The notes beneath the pieces are model-generated. The model was not told where the DNA came from and did no database searches. It worked only from the letters and a program-made list of their open reading frames with translations. Positions 1 through 5,420 of a stretch of DNA of 9,017 bases are shown piece after piece. The translations under genes and the position numbers were made by a program. Source of the DNA: Trichodesmium sp. MAG_R04 (GTDB lineage: Bacteria; Cyanobacteriota; Cyanobacteriia; Cyanobacteriales; Microcoleaceae). Location of the stretch: NCBI GenBank assembly GCA_023356515.1, contig JAKQYG010000140.1:1-9017 (forward strand), in the 5' to 3' direction. Each line of letters begins with the position of its first letter. Within the stretch, counting starts at the first letter, position 1.

Positions 1-397
1 ATTTTTTCAACACAAAGCGTAGGTAATCTTTAGTTATTTTTGGCCTTTTTAGTAAATCTCGAATTATAGGTTGTAGGATAGAATTATCTTTAGTTTTTTC
101 TCTAATTAAATTAATAATCCTGCGCCAAAAAATAGCAGGAATAAAAGGCTGAATTTCTAGGCAATTTAGATAAACAATTACCGCTGTAGATGGATTTAGA
201 TTTTTTGACAGCCAGACTTGCTCAGATGTCAGAAGCTGAAGGAAAGAAGTTTTTCCCATACCAGGACCGCCCCAAACAGCTAAATTACTGCGATGATGTA
301 TTTGGTCAAATGCGATCGCGATTAAACTTTTGCGCCCCACAAAATTTTCTGGAGCAACTGGCTGACCTACAGTAAAAGGATTTCTTAAACTTTCCAT
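1..397 (-). CDS. P-loop ATPase, N-terminal part (gene runs off left edge)
   Basis: Only the first 132 codons are in the window. The frame was read from the minus strand, starting at ATG 397-395 and staying open to base 1. The protein begins MESLRNPFTVGQ and has FVGRKSL at residues 19-25. A textbook Walker A motif, GGPGMGKT, lies at residues 43-50, followed by the helix SFLQLL. The segment VIVYLNC near residue 80 fits the next core beta strand. An FVGR box before a P-loop is typical of AAA/STAND-type NTPases (Orc/Cdc6-like, NACHT or NB-ARC-like), many of which act as signalling or defence switches in filamentous cyanobacteria. The Walker B, sensor and any effector domains are outside the window, so the subclass cannot be named. 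The start lies in the first unit of a 60-bp tandem repeat, and a short open frame ends 6 nt upstream. A plus-strand open frame at 190-375 is its shadow. Confidence 0.82.
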   Translation of the reverse strand, partial: MESLRNPFTVGQPVAPENFVGRKSLIAIAFDQIHHRSNLAVWGGPGMGKTSFLQLLTSEQVWLSKNLNPSTAVIVYLNCLEIQPFIPAIFWRRIINLIREKTKDNSILQPIIRDLLKRPKITKDYLRFVLKK

Positions 398-492
398 CGT
401 ATCTTAATTTTCAAACTTGAGAAAGGACTTAGTGAAACGATCTCTTAAAGCTTCCATCATATCTTAATTTTCAAACTTGAGAAAGGACTTAC
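373..492. repeat. Two-copy 60-bp tandem repeat over the ATPase start
   Basis: Unit 1 (373-432) and unit 2 (433-492) line up at an exact 60-base offset with 7 mismatches by eye. The last 31 or so bases of each unit, from ATCTTAATTTTC to GAAAGGACTTA, are identical, while all but one of the differences fall in the half holding the ATG. On the minus strand each unit carries an upstream block followed by ATGGAA. Unit 1 supplies the ATPase start and unit 2 supplies the short leader frame. Confidence 0.9.
404..457 (-). CDS. Candidate 17-codon leader ORF upstream of the P-loop ATPase
   Basis: ATG 457-455 (or the adjacent in-frame ATG 460-458) opens a frame reading MEALRDRFTKSFLKFEN, ending at TAA 406-404. 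Its start is the duplicated copy of the ATPase start: MEALRDRFT compares with MESLRNPFT. The stop lies only 6 nt before the ATPase ATG, a spacing compatible with translational coupling or re-initiation. No good Shine-Dalgarno sequence is visible. It may simply be a by-product of the tandem duplication, so it is listed as a candidate only. Confidence 0.25.
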   Translation of the reverse strand: MEALRDRFTKSFLKFEN

Positions 493-518
493 AGATAATA
501 CTTCTAGTATTCTCATTA

Positions 519-1016
519 TTATGCTTTTCTTGTATCAGTAGATTTCTGTAGCAAAACCACCGCATAAGCAGCAATACCTTCTTCTCTGCCCACAGGACCT
601 AATTTTTCATTAGTAGTAGCCTTAATACTAACCTGATCTGTTTCTAGTTCTAAAGTAGTAGCCAGGCGCGATCGCATTTTCTCTATATGTGGTTTCAACT
701 TAGGACGTTCTGCCACCACTACCGAGTCAATATTACTAATTTGCCAGCAAGCGCCCTTAACTAAATCATTGACACGCTTCAATAAATCTATACTATCAGC
801 CCCAGCCCATTGTGGATCACTCGGCGGGAAATAATAGCCAATATCCCTCAAACTTAGAGCCCCTAACATTGCATCCATAATAGCATGAGTCAGAACATCC
901 GCATCACTATGGCCAATCAGTCCCATTTCATGGTCAATTTTAATTCCTCCCAAAATCAAAGGTCTTTCTGGCCCTAATTTATGAATATCGTAGCCATTGC
1001 CTATACGAAGGTTCAT
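519..1016 (-). CDS. ispF: 2-C-methyl-D-erythritol 2,4-cyclodiphosphate synthase
   Basis: IspF converts 4-diphosphocytidyl-2-C-methyl-D-erythritol 2-phosphate to the 2,4-cyclodiphosphate, releasing CMP. This is the fifth step of the MEP pathway that makes isoprenoid precursors for carotenoids, phytol and quinones; the enzyme is a cytosolic homotrimer with a divalent metal at each active site. The 165-residue length is normal. The start reads MNLRIGNGYDIHKL, where D10 and H12 are metal ligands, and GLIGHSDADVLTHA (31-44) supplies H35, the catalytic-region histidine, and H43, the third metal ligand. The C-terminal part carries ATTNEKLGPVGREEGI, the conserved nucleotide-binding region. ATG 1016-1014 is the only sensible start; only a weak AAGAAG lies directly before it. 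It is a single gene, with the duplicated ATPase leader downstream and a divergent PqqD-like gene upstream. No key residue is missing. Confidence 0.97.
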   Translation of the reverse strand: MNLRIGNGYDIHKLGPERPLILGGIKIDHEMGLIGHSDADVLTHAIMDAMLGALSLRDIGYYFPPSDPQWAGADSIDLLKRVNDLVKGACWQISNIDSVVVAERPKLKPHIEKMRSRLATTLELETDQVSIKATTNEKLGPVGREEGIAAYAVVLLQKSTDTRKA

Positions 1017-1066
1017 CTTCTTAACTATTACTTAATAGAAAATAACTGTTTAAATACTGTATAGTA

Positions 1067-1072
1067 TATAAT
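1067..1072 (+). promoter_or_regulatory. Possible -10 box for the PqqD-like gene
   Basis: A perfect TATAAT lies 57 nt before the GTG start, in the 113-bp AT-rich space between divergent ispF and the PqqD-like gene. It is preceded by the small inverted repeat ATACT-gtat-AGTAT (1054-1067). No good -35 hexamer is visible, and such AT-rich DNA gives chance matches easily. Confidence 0.3.
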
Positions 1073-1129
1073 GAATATACAAAAATATTCCTTTTTTTGA
1101 ATTAATTTTATTGGTATTAGAGGTGGGTT

Positions 1130-1456
1130 GTGAACATTTCATTCACTCAAAAAGTAGTATTCACTGATAATTTTTTTCTGACAGAAGATGAGGGAGGAAT
1201 TTTTGTAGTTAATGCCCAACAAGAAGGTGAAGATTTTCTGTTAGATGATTTAGCAGCTCAAATGTTATTTGCCTTAGTAGGTTCTGAGTCTATCCAAGAA
1301 GCTTATGAAGAAATTTTAGAATTAGAAGAAGAAGAATTAGAACCAGAGGCATTAAAAAATGACTTATTAGAATATATTGAAGATTTAAAAAATGATGGGA
1401 TTATCAAGATTATCGACAAAAAAAGTATTTGTTATGACGAAGATATGATATCTTAA
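1130..1456 (+). CDS. PqqD-like (RRE-fold) small acidic protein
   Basis: This is a 108-residue protein starting at GTG, chosen because AGAGGTGG sits 4-5 nt upstream as a strong Shine-Dalgarno. The layout matches PqqD-family winged-helix proteins. An N-terminal beta region runs FFLTEDEGGIFVVNAQ (15-30). A helix follows, LDDLAAQMLFALVGSES (38-54), corresponding to the 'N-x-x-A-x-x-I-L-x-L-l-D-G' block of the family. Next come helices at 55-88 and a closing beta strand DGIIKII (89-95). PqqD-fold domains bind the leader of a ribosomally made peptide and present it to a modifying enzyme. No radical-SAM, cyclodehydratase or precursor gene is visible here, so the role is unknown. It is very acidic, with an E-rich run at 60-71. 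Its neighbours are divergent ispF and convergent SH3b, so it seems to be transcribed alone. Confidence 0.65.
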   Translation: MNISFTQKVVFTDNFFLTEDEGGIFVVNAQQEGEDFLLDDLAAQMLFALVGSESIQEAYEEILELEEEELEPEALKNDLLEYIEDLKNDGIIKIIDKKSICYDEDMIS

Positions 1457-1632
1457 AAATGACATAATAAATCAAAAGTTATTTGTATTAATGGAAATAA
1501 CAAAATTATTACAAGTAACTTAAATTATATATTTTCCTAAATTTAATTATAACCCTTAATATTATACATAATATCCTGCCTTATTTATCTCATAAAAATC
1601 CCAATTGCTAGCCTGATGAACTTTTAAAATTC

Positions 1633-1669
1633 ACTTTTCCGTAGAGATATTAGACATCTCTAGAAAAGT
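1633..1669. terminator. Interrupted hairpin between convergent genes (possible bidirectional terminator)
   Basis: ACTTTTC (1633-1639) pairs with GAAAAGT (1663-1669), and TAGAGAT (1642-1648) pairs with ATCTCTA (1656-1662). The arms enclose a 7-nt loop and a two-base CG bulge at 1640-1641. It lies in the 273-bp space between the convergent PqqD-like and SH3b genes, where a terminator would be expected. Neither side has a clean run of T, so it may instead be an RNA-stabilising structure or a dispersed palindromic repeat. The rest of 1457-1729 shows no gene. Confidence 0.4.
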
Positions 1670-1729
1670 TTCTGAAACCCTTATAACATTTTTCCAAAAT
1701 CATTATTTTTTGAGAGTTCTATTAATAAT

Positions 1730-2167
1730 CTAATCCAACCTTTCAGTATTACCTCCTGAAACCCAACCTATACGATCGCTAATATCATCTACCCGAACTT
1801 TTTGCCATTTCTTATCAGAACTCTCTTCCAAAACTATAACTTTCTCTTGATAAGAAATGCCTCCAATACGAATAGCATTCTTACTAGGAGTATCACGAAG
1901 AATTAAACCAATAGGTTCTACCACAACAGCTCTATAAGTTCCCGGATCTAACTTATTTGCTGATTTTGTACTGCTAGTACCTCCAGTTTGTTGAGGAGAC
2001 TTACTAACTTTTTCAACTACAGGTTTTTCATTTTGAAATATTGGTTTTTCAGGTATTCTTGTCAGTTTAGCTGCAAAATAGAGAACTGCTGTTGCACTAG
2101 CTCCAGTTAGTAAAAGTATTGCTAAAATAAACCCTAATAGAAATTTGAAGAATCCATACAAACTCAT
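1730..2167 (-). CDS. Membrane-anchored SH3b-domain protein
   Basis: This 145-residue protein has one N-terminal hydrophobic segment (about residues 8-34, FKFLLGFILAILLL then TGASATAVLYFAA). A Pro/Lys/Ser/Thr-rich linker follows (about 38-76), then a C-terminal bacterial SH3-like domain (about 78-140). The SH3b pattern is VVVEPIGLILRDTPSKNA, a middle GGISYQEKVIVLEES, and the ending WQKVRVDDISDRIGWVSGG. Here GLxLRDxP and the closing GWVS are characteristic. SH3b domains often bind peptidoglycan or peptide ligands, so the domain probably faces the periplasm; that side is inferred. The gene starts 23 nt after the end of the Ycf46-like gene on the same strand, so the two are probably cotranscribed. 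No catalytic module is attached, so it is more likely a binding or scaffold protein than a hydrolase. Confidence 0.75.
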   Translation of the reverse strand: MSLYGFFKFLLGFILAILLLTGASATAVLYFAAKLTRIPEKPIFQNEKPVVEKVSKSPQQTGGTSSTKSANKLDPGTYRAVVVEPIGLILRDTPSKNAIRIGGISYQEKVIVLEESSDKKWQKVRVDDISDRIGWVSGGNTERLD

Positions 2168-2190
2168 AATCTTTCAGTTTTTTTTCTCAA

Positions 2191-3690
2191 TTAAAACTTA
2201 CCTTTAAAACCATCATATCTAGAAGCAAGACGCGCTTTACCTGCCGCTGCCCAATCTTGTAAAAACTTAATTTGTTCTTCAGCAGTTCTAGCTAAAGGAA
2301 TAATTTGACTAGCAGACTCCAAGATATCCTCAGTAGTAAACTCACGATTTTGACTAAATCCAATGTGCATAGCCTCTATTAAAGATTGTTCTATTTCTGC
2401 ACCAGAAAAATCTGGAGTTTCATAAGCTAATCTAGCTATATCATAACCCTTAATATTATAAGGTCGTAATCGAGATAAATGTACCTCAAAAATAGCTTTT
2501 CTTTCTTCCTGGTTAGGTAAACCAACAAAAAATATTTCATCAAACCTACCTTTTCGCAATATTTCTGGTGGTAAAGATTCAATATTATTAGCAGTAGCCA
2601 CCACAAACACAGGAGATATTTTTTCAGCTAACCAAGTAATAAAAGTACCAAAAACTCGACTCGTAGTGCCTGCATCTCCTTGACTTTTAAATCCTGCAAA
2701 ACCTTTATCAATTTCATCTATCCAGAGAACACAAGGAGCCAAAGCTTCAGCAATAGAAATCATCTGTCGAGTACGAGACTCCGACTCTCCCACCAAACCT
2801 CCAAATAAACGCCCCACATCCAAACGTAATAAAGGTAAATGCCAATGATGAGCGATCGCCTTAGCAGTAAGAGATTTGCCAGTACCTTGTATTCCTGCTA
2901 AAAGTAAACCCCTTGGATAAGGTAAACCATATTGTCTTGCTTGTTGAGAAAATGCTCCTCCCCGTCGTAATAACCAATCTTTGAGATTATCCAAACCTCC
3001 AATATCGGAAATATTTTCATGTGTAGGATAGAAGTCCAATATTTGAGTTTGACGAATAGTTTGCCGTTTTTCTTCTAAAATTAAATCAACATCATCAATT
3101 TCTAATCCTCCGTGGGTAGTGATCGCCTTAGCCAAAACTTTTCTAATTCTTTCTATAGATAATCCAAGAGAAGCCCGAACTACTTCATCTAATAAACGTT
3201 TTTCTACATATTGACCCATTGTCATTAGCAGGCGTTCTACCTCTTGGGAAATTTCTTGACTATTTGGGAGTGGGAATTCTATTATTGTAATAATTTCAGT
3301 TAAATCTTCTGGAACAGATATTTCAGAAGCTAAAATAACTAAATTTTTGGGTTGAGATTTTAACTTTTTTGCCAAATTCCTTAGCTTTCTAGAAATAGAA
3401 ATATCTTCCAAAAATCGTTGAAAATCTCGCAATACAAATATTGCCGGAGCAGACTCCGGCAACTTTTCCACAAGTTCTAAACTTTGAAGAGGATTTCTTT
3501 TTCCCAAACCTATATAATTAGGATTATTTTGATATCCTTCCACAAAATCCCAAATATATACTGCTCTATTACCTTGTTTTTTTGCTGATTCAGCAATTGT
3601 ATTTTCTACTCGTTCTTCCTCCCTTGTCTGGATATAAATTATTGAGTAGCGCGAACGTAATAGTAATTCAAACTCTGCTTTAAAATTCAT
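2191..3690 (-). CDS. ycf46: Ycf46-like AAA+ ATPase
   Basis: This 499-residue AAA+ protein resembles the Ycf46 family of cyanobacteria and red-lineage plastids. The C-terminal ATPase module is complete: Walker A GIQGTGKS (266-273), Walker B VLWIDEID (321-328), sensor 1 ATANN (365-369), arginine-finger region LRKGRFDE (378-385), and the lid with DFSGAEIEQ (427-435). The domain opens with the GGLDNLKDWL region (231-240), as in FtsH/Cdc48-type modules, but no protease or membrane segment is present. Residues 1-200 look like a second, degenerate AAA-like module without a P-loop. From memory, Synechocystis Ycf46 (Slr0374) has been linked to CO2 utilisation; the mechanism is not established. The start at 3690 lacks a strong Shine-Dalgarno, but the N-terminus MNFKAEFELLLRSRYSIIYI looks complete. 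It is followed closely by the SH3b gene, a likely operon partner. Confidence 0.88.
   Translation of the reverse strand: MNFKAEFELLLRSRYSIIYIQTREEERVENTIAESAKKQGNRAVYIWDFVEGYQNNPNYIGLGKRNPLQSLELVEKLPESAPAIFVLRDFQRFLEDISISRKLRNLAKKLKSQPKNLVILASEISVPEDLTEIITIIEFPLPNSQEISQEVERLLMTMGQYVEKRLLDEVVRASLGLSIERIRKVLAKAITTHGGLEIDDVDLILEEKRQTIRQTQILDFYPTHENISDIGGLDNLKDWLLRRGGAFSQQARQYGLPYPRGLLLAGIQGTGKSLTAKAIAHHWHLPLLRLDVGRLFGGLVGESESRTRQMISIAEALAPCVLWIDEIDKGFAGFKSQGDAGTTSRVFGTFITWLAEKISPVFVVATANNIESLPPEILRKGRFDEIFFVGLPNQEERKAIFEVHLSRLRPYNIKGYDIARLAYETPDFSGAEIEQSLIEAMHIGFSQNREFTTEDILESASQIIPLARTAEEQIKFLQDWAAAGKARLASRYDGFKGKF
3441..3462. repeat. GC-rich perfect hairpin inside the Ycf46-like gene
   Basis: TTGCCGGAG (3441-3449) and CTCCGGCAA (3454-3462) form a perfect 9-bp stem with a 4-nt loop. 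It encodes the region around LPESAPA (residues 77-83), in the inactive N-terminal module. Six of the nine pairs are G-C in an AT-rich gene. No T run follows on either strand, so it is not an obvious terminator. Confidence 0.6.
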
Positions 3691-4013
3691 AATATTTTTG
3701 TTCAGTCACTATTTATAGCAGGTTGCAGATATATAATACCATTTCTCAAAAGTCTTGCTATACTTGGAAGCTTGCAAAATTGCTTTTCTTTATAACCAAA
3801 GTTAGTAAATATCAGGAATTTGCTCGAACTAATAATATTTATAAATATAAAATTAAAACATAACAAAGTTTCTGGTAATTGGTATAAGGTACAAATAATT
3901 AATGATAAAGTCTTTGTAGTACGGGATATTGCTTACAACATGTGAATATGGCACTATATTTAAAGATGCCCTCATATCATAATTTTTCTAGCTTGTTAGC
4001 TTGTTAGAAGTCG

Positions 4014-4040
4014 AGAAAACATTTGTACAAGCTGTTTTCT
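4014..4040. repeat. Short inverted repeat in the intergenic gap
   Basis: AGAAAACA (4014-4021) and TGTTTTCT (4033-4040) are perfect complements around an 11-nt loop that itself holds the palindrome TTGTACAA. The stem is AT-rich and weak, and chance is possible. Confidence 0.4.
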
Positions 4041-4195
4041 ACAGAACCAACTAATGCAATACAGAAGATCTCGGGAAAATGATATACAGAGTAAATCGTA
4101 AAAATCATGTATTACCAGCATCTTGCCCATCTAAGTGTACCTCATAACAACAGAAAGTGCTGTATAATATCCGAATAATTAGCTATCAAAAAAAA

Positions 4196-4240
4196 TTCTC
4201 CCTTCTCACCTTTTTTCCTTCTGCCCTCAACCTTCTTTTT
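4196..4240. repeat. Pyrimidine-rich tract (purine-rich on the minus strand)
   Basis: Of these 45 bases only about four are purines on the plus strand, with recurring CCTTCT blocks. On the minus strand this gives GAAGG-rich sequence just after the DUF177 gene. Similar low-complexity tracts occur between genes in filamentous cyanobacteria. No function can be assigned. Confidence 0.6.
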
Positions 4241-4277
4241 AATTTCATAATTCACAAGTAACTTCAATATTAAACTA

Positions 4278-4787
4278 TTAGCTCTGATTCAGTTGCCTTT
4301 TGATAGTCTCTAAAGCTTCCCATCGACGATCTAAAACGGATGAGGAAGTCTTCGTACCAGATAATTTTATCCCTTGGCAATTATTATCACATAACTTTCT
4401 TGGAGGAACTTCTAAACAAATTTGCTCATATATCCATTTTTTAGGATTAAAACTTCCACCTGGAGGCAAAGTTTCTACTAAATCTTCCAAAGAATTTTCC
4501 ACCTCTATTTCGGATAACTCTTTTTGGGTTGTAACCTCATTTAACCAAATTAACTCCTTTGGATTAATCACCAATTTATAGTTATACTTTTTTAAACATC
4601 TATCACAAGTGAGAGTAATAATTGTTTCTGATTTTCCTGTAACTTCCAGATAATTTCCATGATGAGTTACTTGTAAATAACCCCTAACTGGAGTAAGTGT
4701 TTCCAAGTCTAATATGAACTCTTCAACCTCTATTAATTCAGTTTTATTTGTTTTTTTTAATAGACTGGGAATAAATATTAATTCCAT
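4278..4787 (-). CDS. DUF177 (YceD-like) protein
   Basis: This 169-residue protein belongs to the DUF177/YceD family, which in E. coli and plastids is linked to 23S rRNA accumulation or ribosome assembly. Visible marks are the Cys pair TCDRCLKKY (C61, C64), a central acidic part ending DLVETLPPGG, and the C-terminal EQICLEVPPRKLCDNNC with C124, C133 and C137. A paired-cysteine layout of this kind may bind a metal, though that is inference. The start is ATG 4787-4785, not the GTG 15 bases further upstream: the sequence GAGGTGG lies just before this ATG with a good spacing and would fall inside the coding region if the GTG were used. Upstream on the same strand are jag and yidC, after a 132-nt space with a strong hairpin. 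A plus-strand frame at 4300-4581 is its shadow. Confidence 0.87.
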   Translation of the reverse strand: MELIFIPSLLKKTNKTELIEVEEFILDLETLTPVRGYLQVTHHGNYLEVTGKSETIITLTCDRCLKKYNYKLVINPKELIWLNEVTTQKELSEIEVENSLEDLVETLPPGGSFNPKKWIYEQICLEVPPRKLCDNNCQGIKLSGTKTSSSVLDRRWEALETIKRQLNQS

Positions 4788-4816
4788 TTTGCTCCACCTC
4801 ACTTATTCCTGACTAG

Positions 4817-4850
4817 AAATTCAGAATTCTGCACTAAGAATTCTGAATTT
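4817..4850. repeat. Perfect 14-bp hairpin between jag and DUF177
   Basis: AAATTCAGAATTCT (4817-4830) and AGAATTCTGAATTT (4837-4850) are exact complements around the 6-nt loop GCACTA. On the minus strand the structure lies after the jag stop and about 30 nt before the DUF177 start. No T run follows on either strand, so it looks more like an RNA processing or stability element, or a dispersed palindrome, than a classic terminator. Confidence 0.75.
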
Positions 4851-4919
4851 GCTATACTCAAATTAATGATTTTAATCCTTACAAATCATGCTTTTCTCCC
4901 AATTTTTCCTATTTTTTTA

Positions 4920-5420
4920 TTAATTTCTAATTTTTACTACTAAACGGCGGTCTGGTTCCTGTCCATGACTGTAAGTTTCTAGGTCCTCACAGTCTTTAAG
5001 CATAGTATGTATTTGACGACGTTCCGTGGAAGATAGAGATGTTAACTCATACTCCTCCCGTGTTAAACGTACTTTTTTAGCTGCATACTCAGCCATTAAT
5101 AATAGTTCTTCTTGGCGACGGGCTCGATAACCTGCTATTTCAACAGTATATGCCAAATGTTGTTCTGGATTATCATTATTTATATTCAGAATTGTATTGG
5201 TGAGATACTGAATAGCATCAATTGCTTTACCATCAACTCCCACTAGAACAGAAACTTCTTCTGGTGTCAGATTAGTTTCATCTATGGTCAGCCAATAAGA
5301 ATCTTCTTGTTTTTGAGCTATGACTTTTGCGGAAATTTTTGCTAAGTTTAGCAGTTTCTCTAGCCATTGCTTTCCTTCATCTAGTTCTTTATCTGTATAA
5401 CTATCGCTCATTACTACCAT
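4920..5420 (-). CDS. jag: KH/R3H RNA-binding protein (Jag/KhpB-like)
   Basis: This 166-residue single-stranded RNA-binding protein is of the Jag/KhpB type. Residues 1-50 hold a helix and short strands. A KH-II core follows, with the loop LVGVDGKAIDAIQYL (59-73), corresponding to the family's L-I-G-x-x-G-x-x-L-D-A-L-Q-Y-L. An R3H domain is at about 103-166, with the Arg-x3-His signature STERRQIH (R134, H138) and a closing GQEPDRRLVV (153-162). The separate Jag_N domain of Gram-positive homologues is absent, giving the short form. KhpB proteins bind many RNAs and lie beside yidC in many bacteria. The start overlaps the yidC stop as TAATG (one shared base), indicating translational coupling. A second in-frame ATG at 5411-5409 could serve instead and would shorten the protein by three residues. 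Confidence 0.93.
   Translation of the reverse strand: MVVMSDSYTDKELDEGKQWLEKLLNLAKISAKVIAQKQEDSYWLTIDETNLTPEEVSVLVGVDGKAIDAIQYLTNTILNINNDNPEQHLAYTVEIAGYRARRQEELLLMAEYAAKKVRLTREEYELTSLSSTERRQIHTMLKDCEDLETYSHGQEPDRRLVVKIRN

Larger units (their letters stand above)
3691..4277. other. 587-bp non-coding gap between DUF177 and the Ycf46-like gene
   Basis: This gap separates the DUF177 end from the Ycf46-like start inside a run of same-strand genes. No convincing gene was found; the longest frame noticed is 44 codons (3996-4130, minus) with unremarkable content. Visible structure includes AGCTTGTT repeated twice (3990-4005), an inverted repeat AGAAAACA/TGTTTTCT (4014-4021 with 4033-4040), and a pyrimidine-rich tract at 4196-4240. 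A promoter for the Ycf46-like gene should lie here, but I could not place one with confidence. The texture suggests decayed repeat or mobile-element DNA. Confidence 0.5.

Noticed and set aside
190..375. Plus-strand open frame of 61 codons
   Set aside because: It lies opposite the P-loop ATPase, whose minus-strand frame has FVGR and Walker A motifs; the plus-strand product has no recognisable features.
3465..3473. TTTTCCACA, one base from a DnaA box, in the Ycf46-like gene
   Set aside because: Single copy inside coding sequence with no cluster of boxes; not an origin.
3996..4130. 44-codon minus-strand frame in the 587-bp gap
   Set aside because: No Shine-Dalgarno or family features; this length is expected by chance.
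4300..4581. Plus-strand open frame of 93 codons
   Set aside because: It is antisense to the DUF177 gene, which has family cysteines and a good Shine-Dalgarno.
4788..4802. GTG start for DUF177 at 4802
   Set aside because: The GAGGTGG Shine-Dalgarno lies inside this extension and fits the ATG at 4787.
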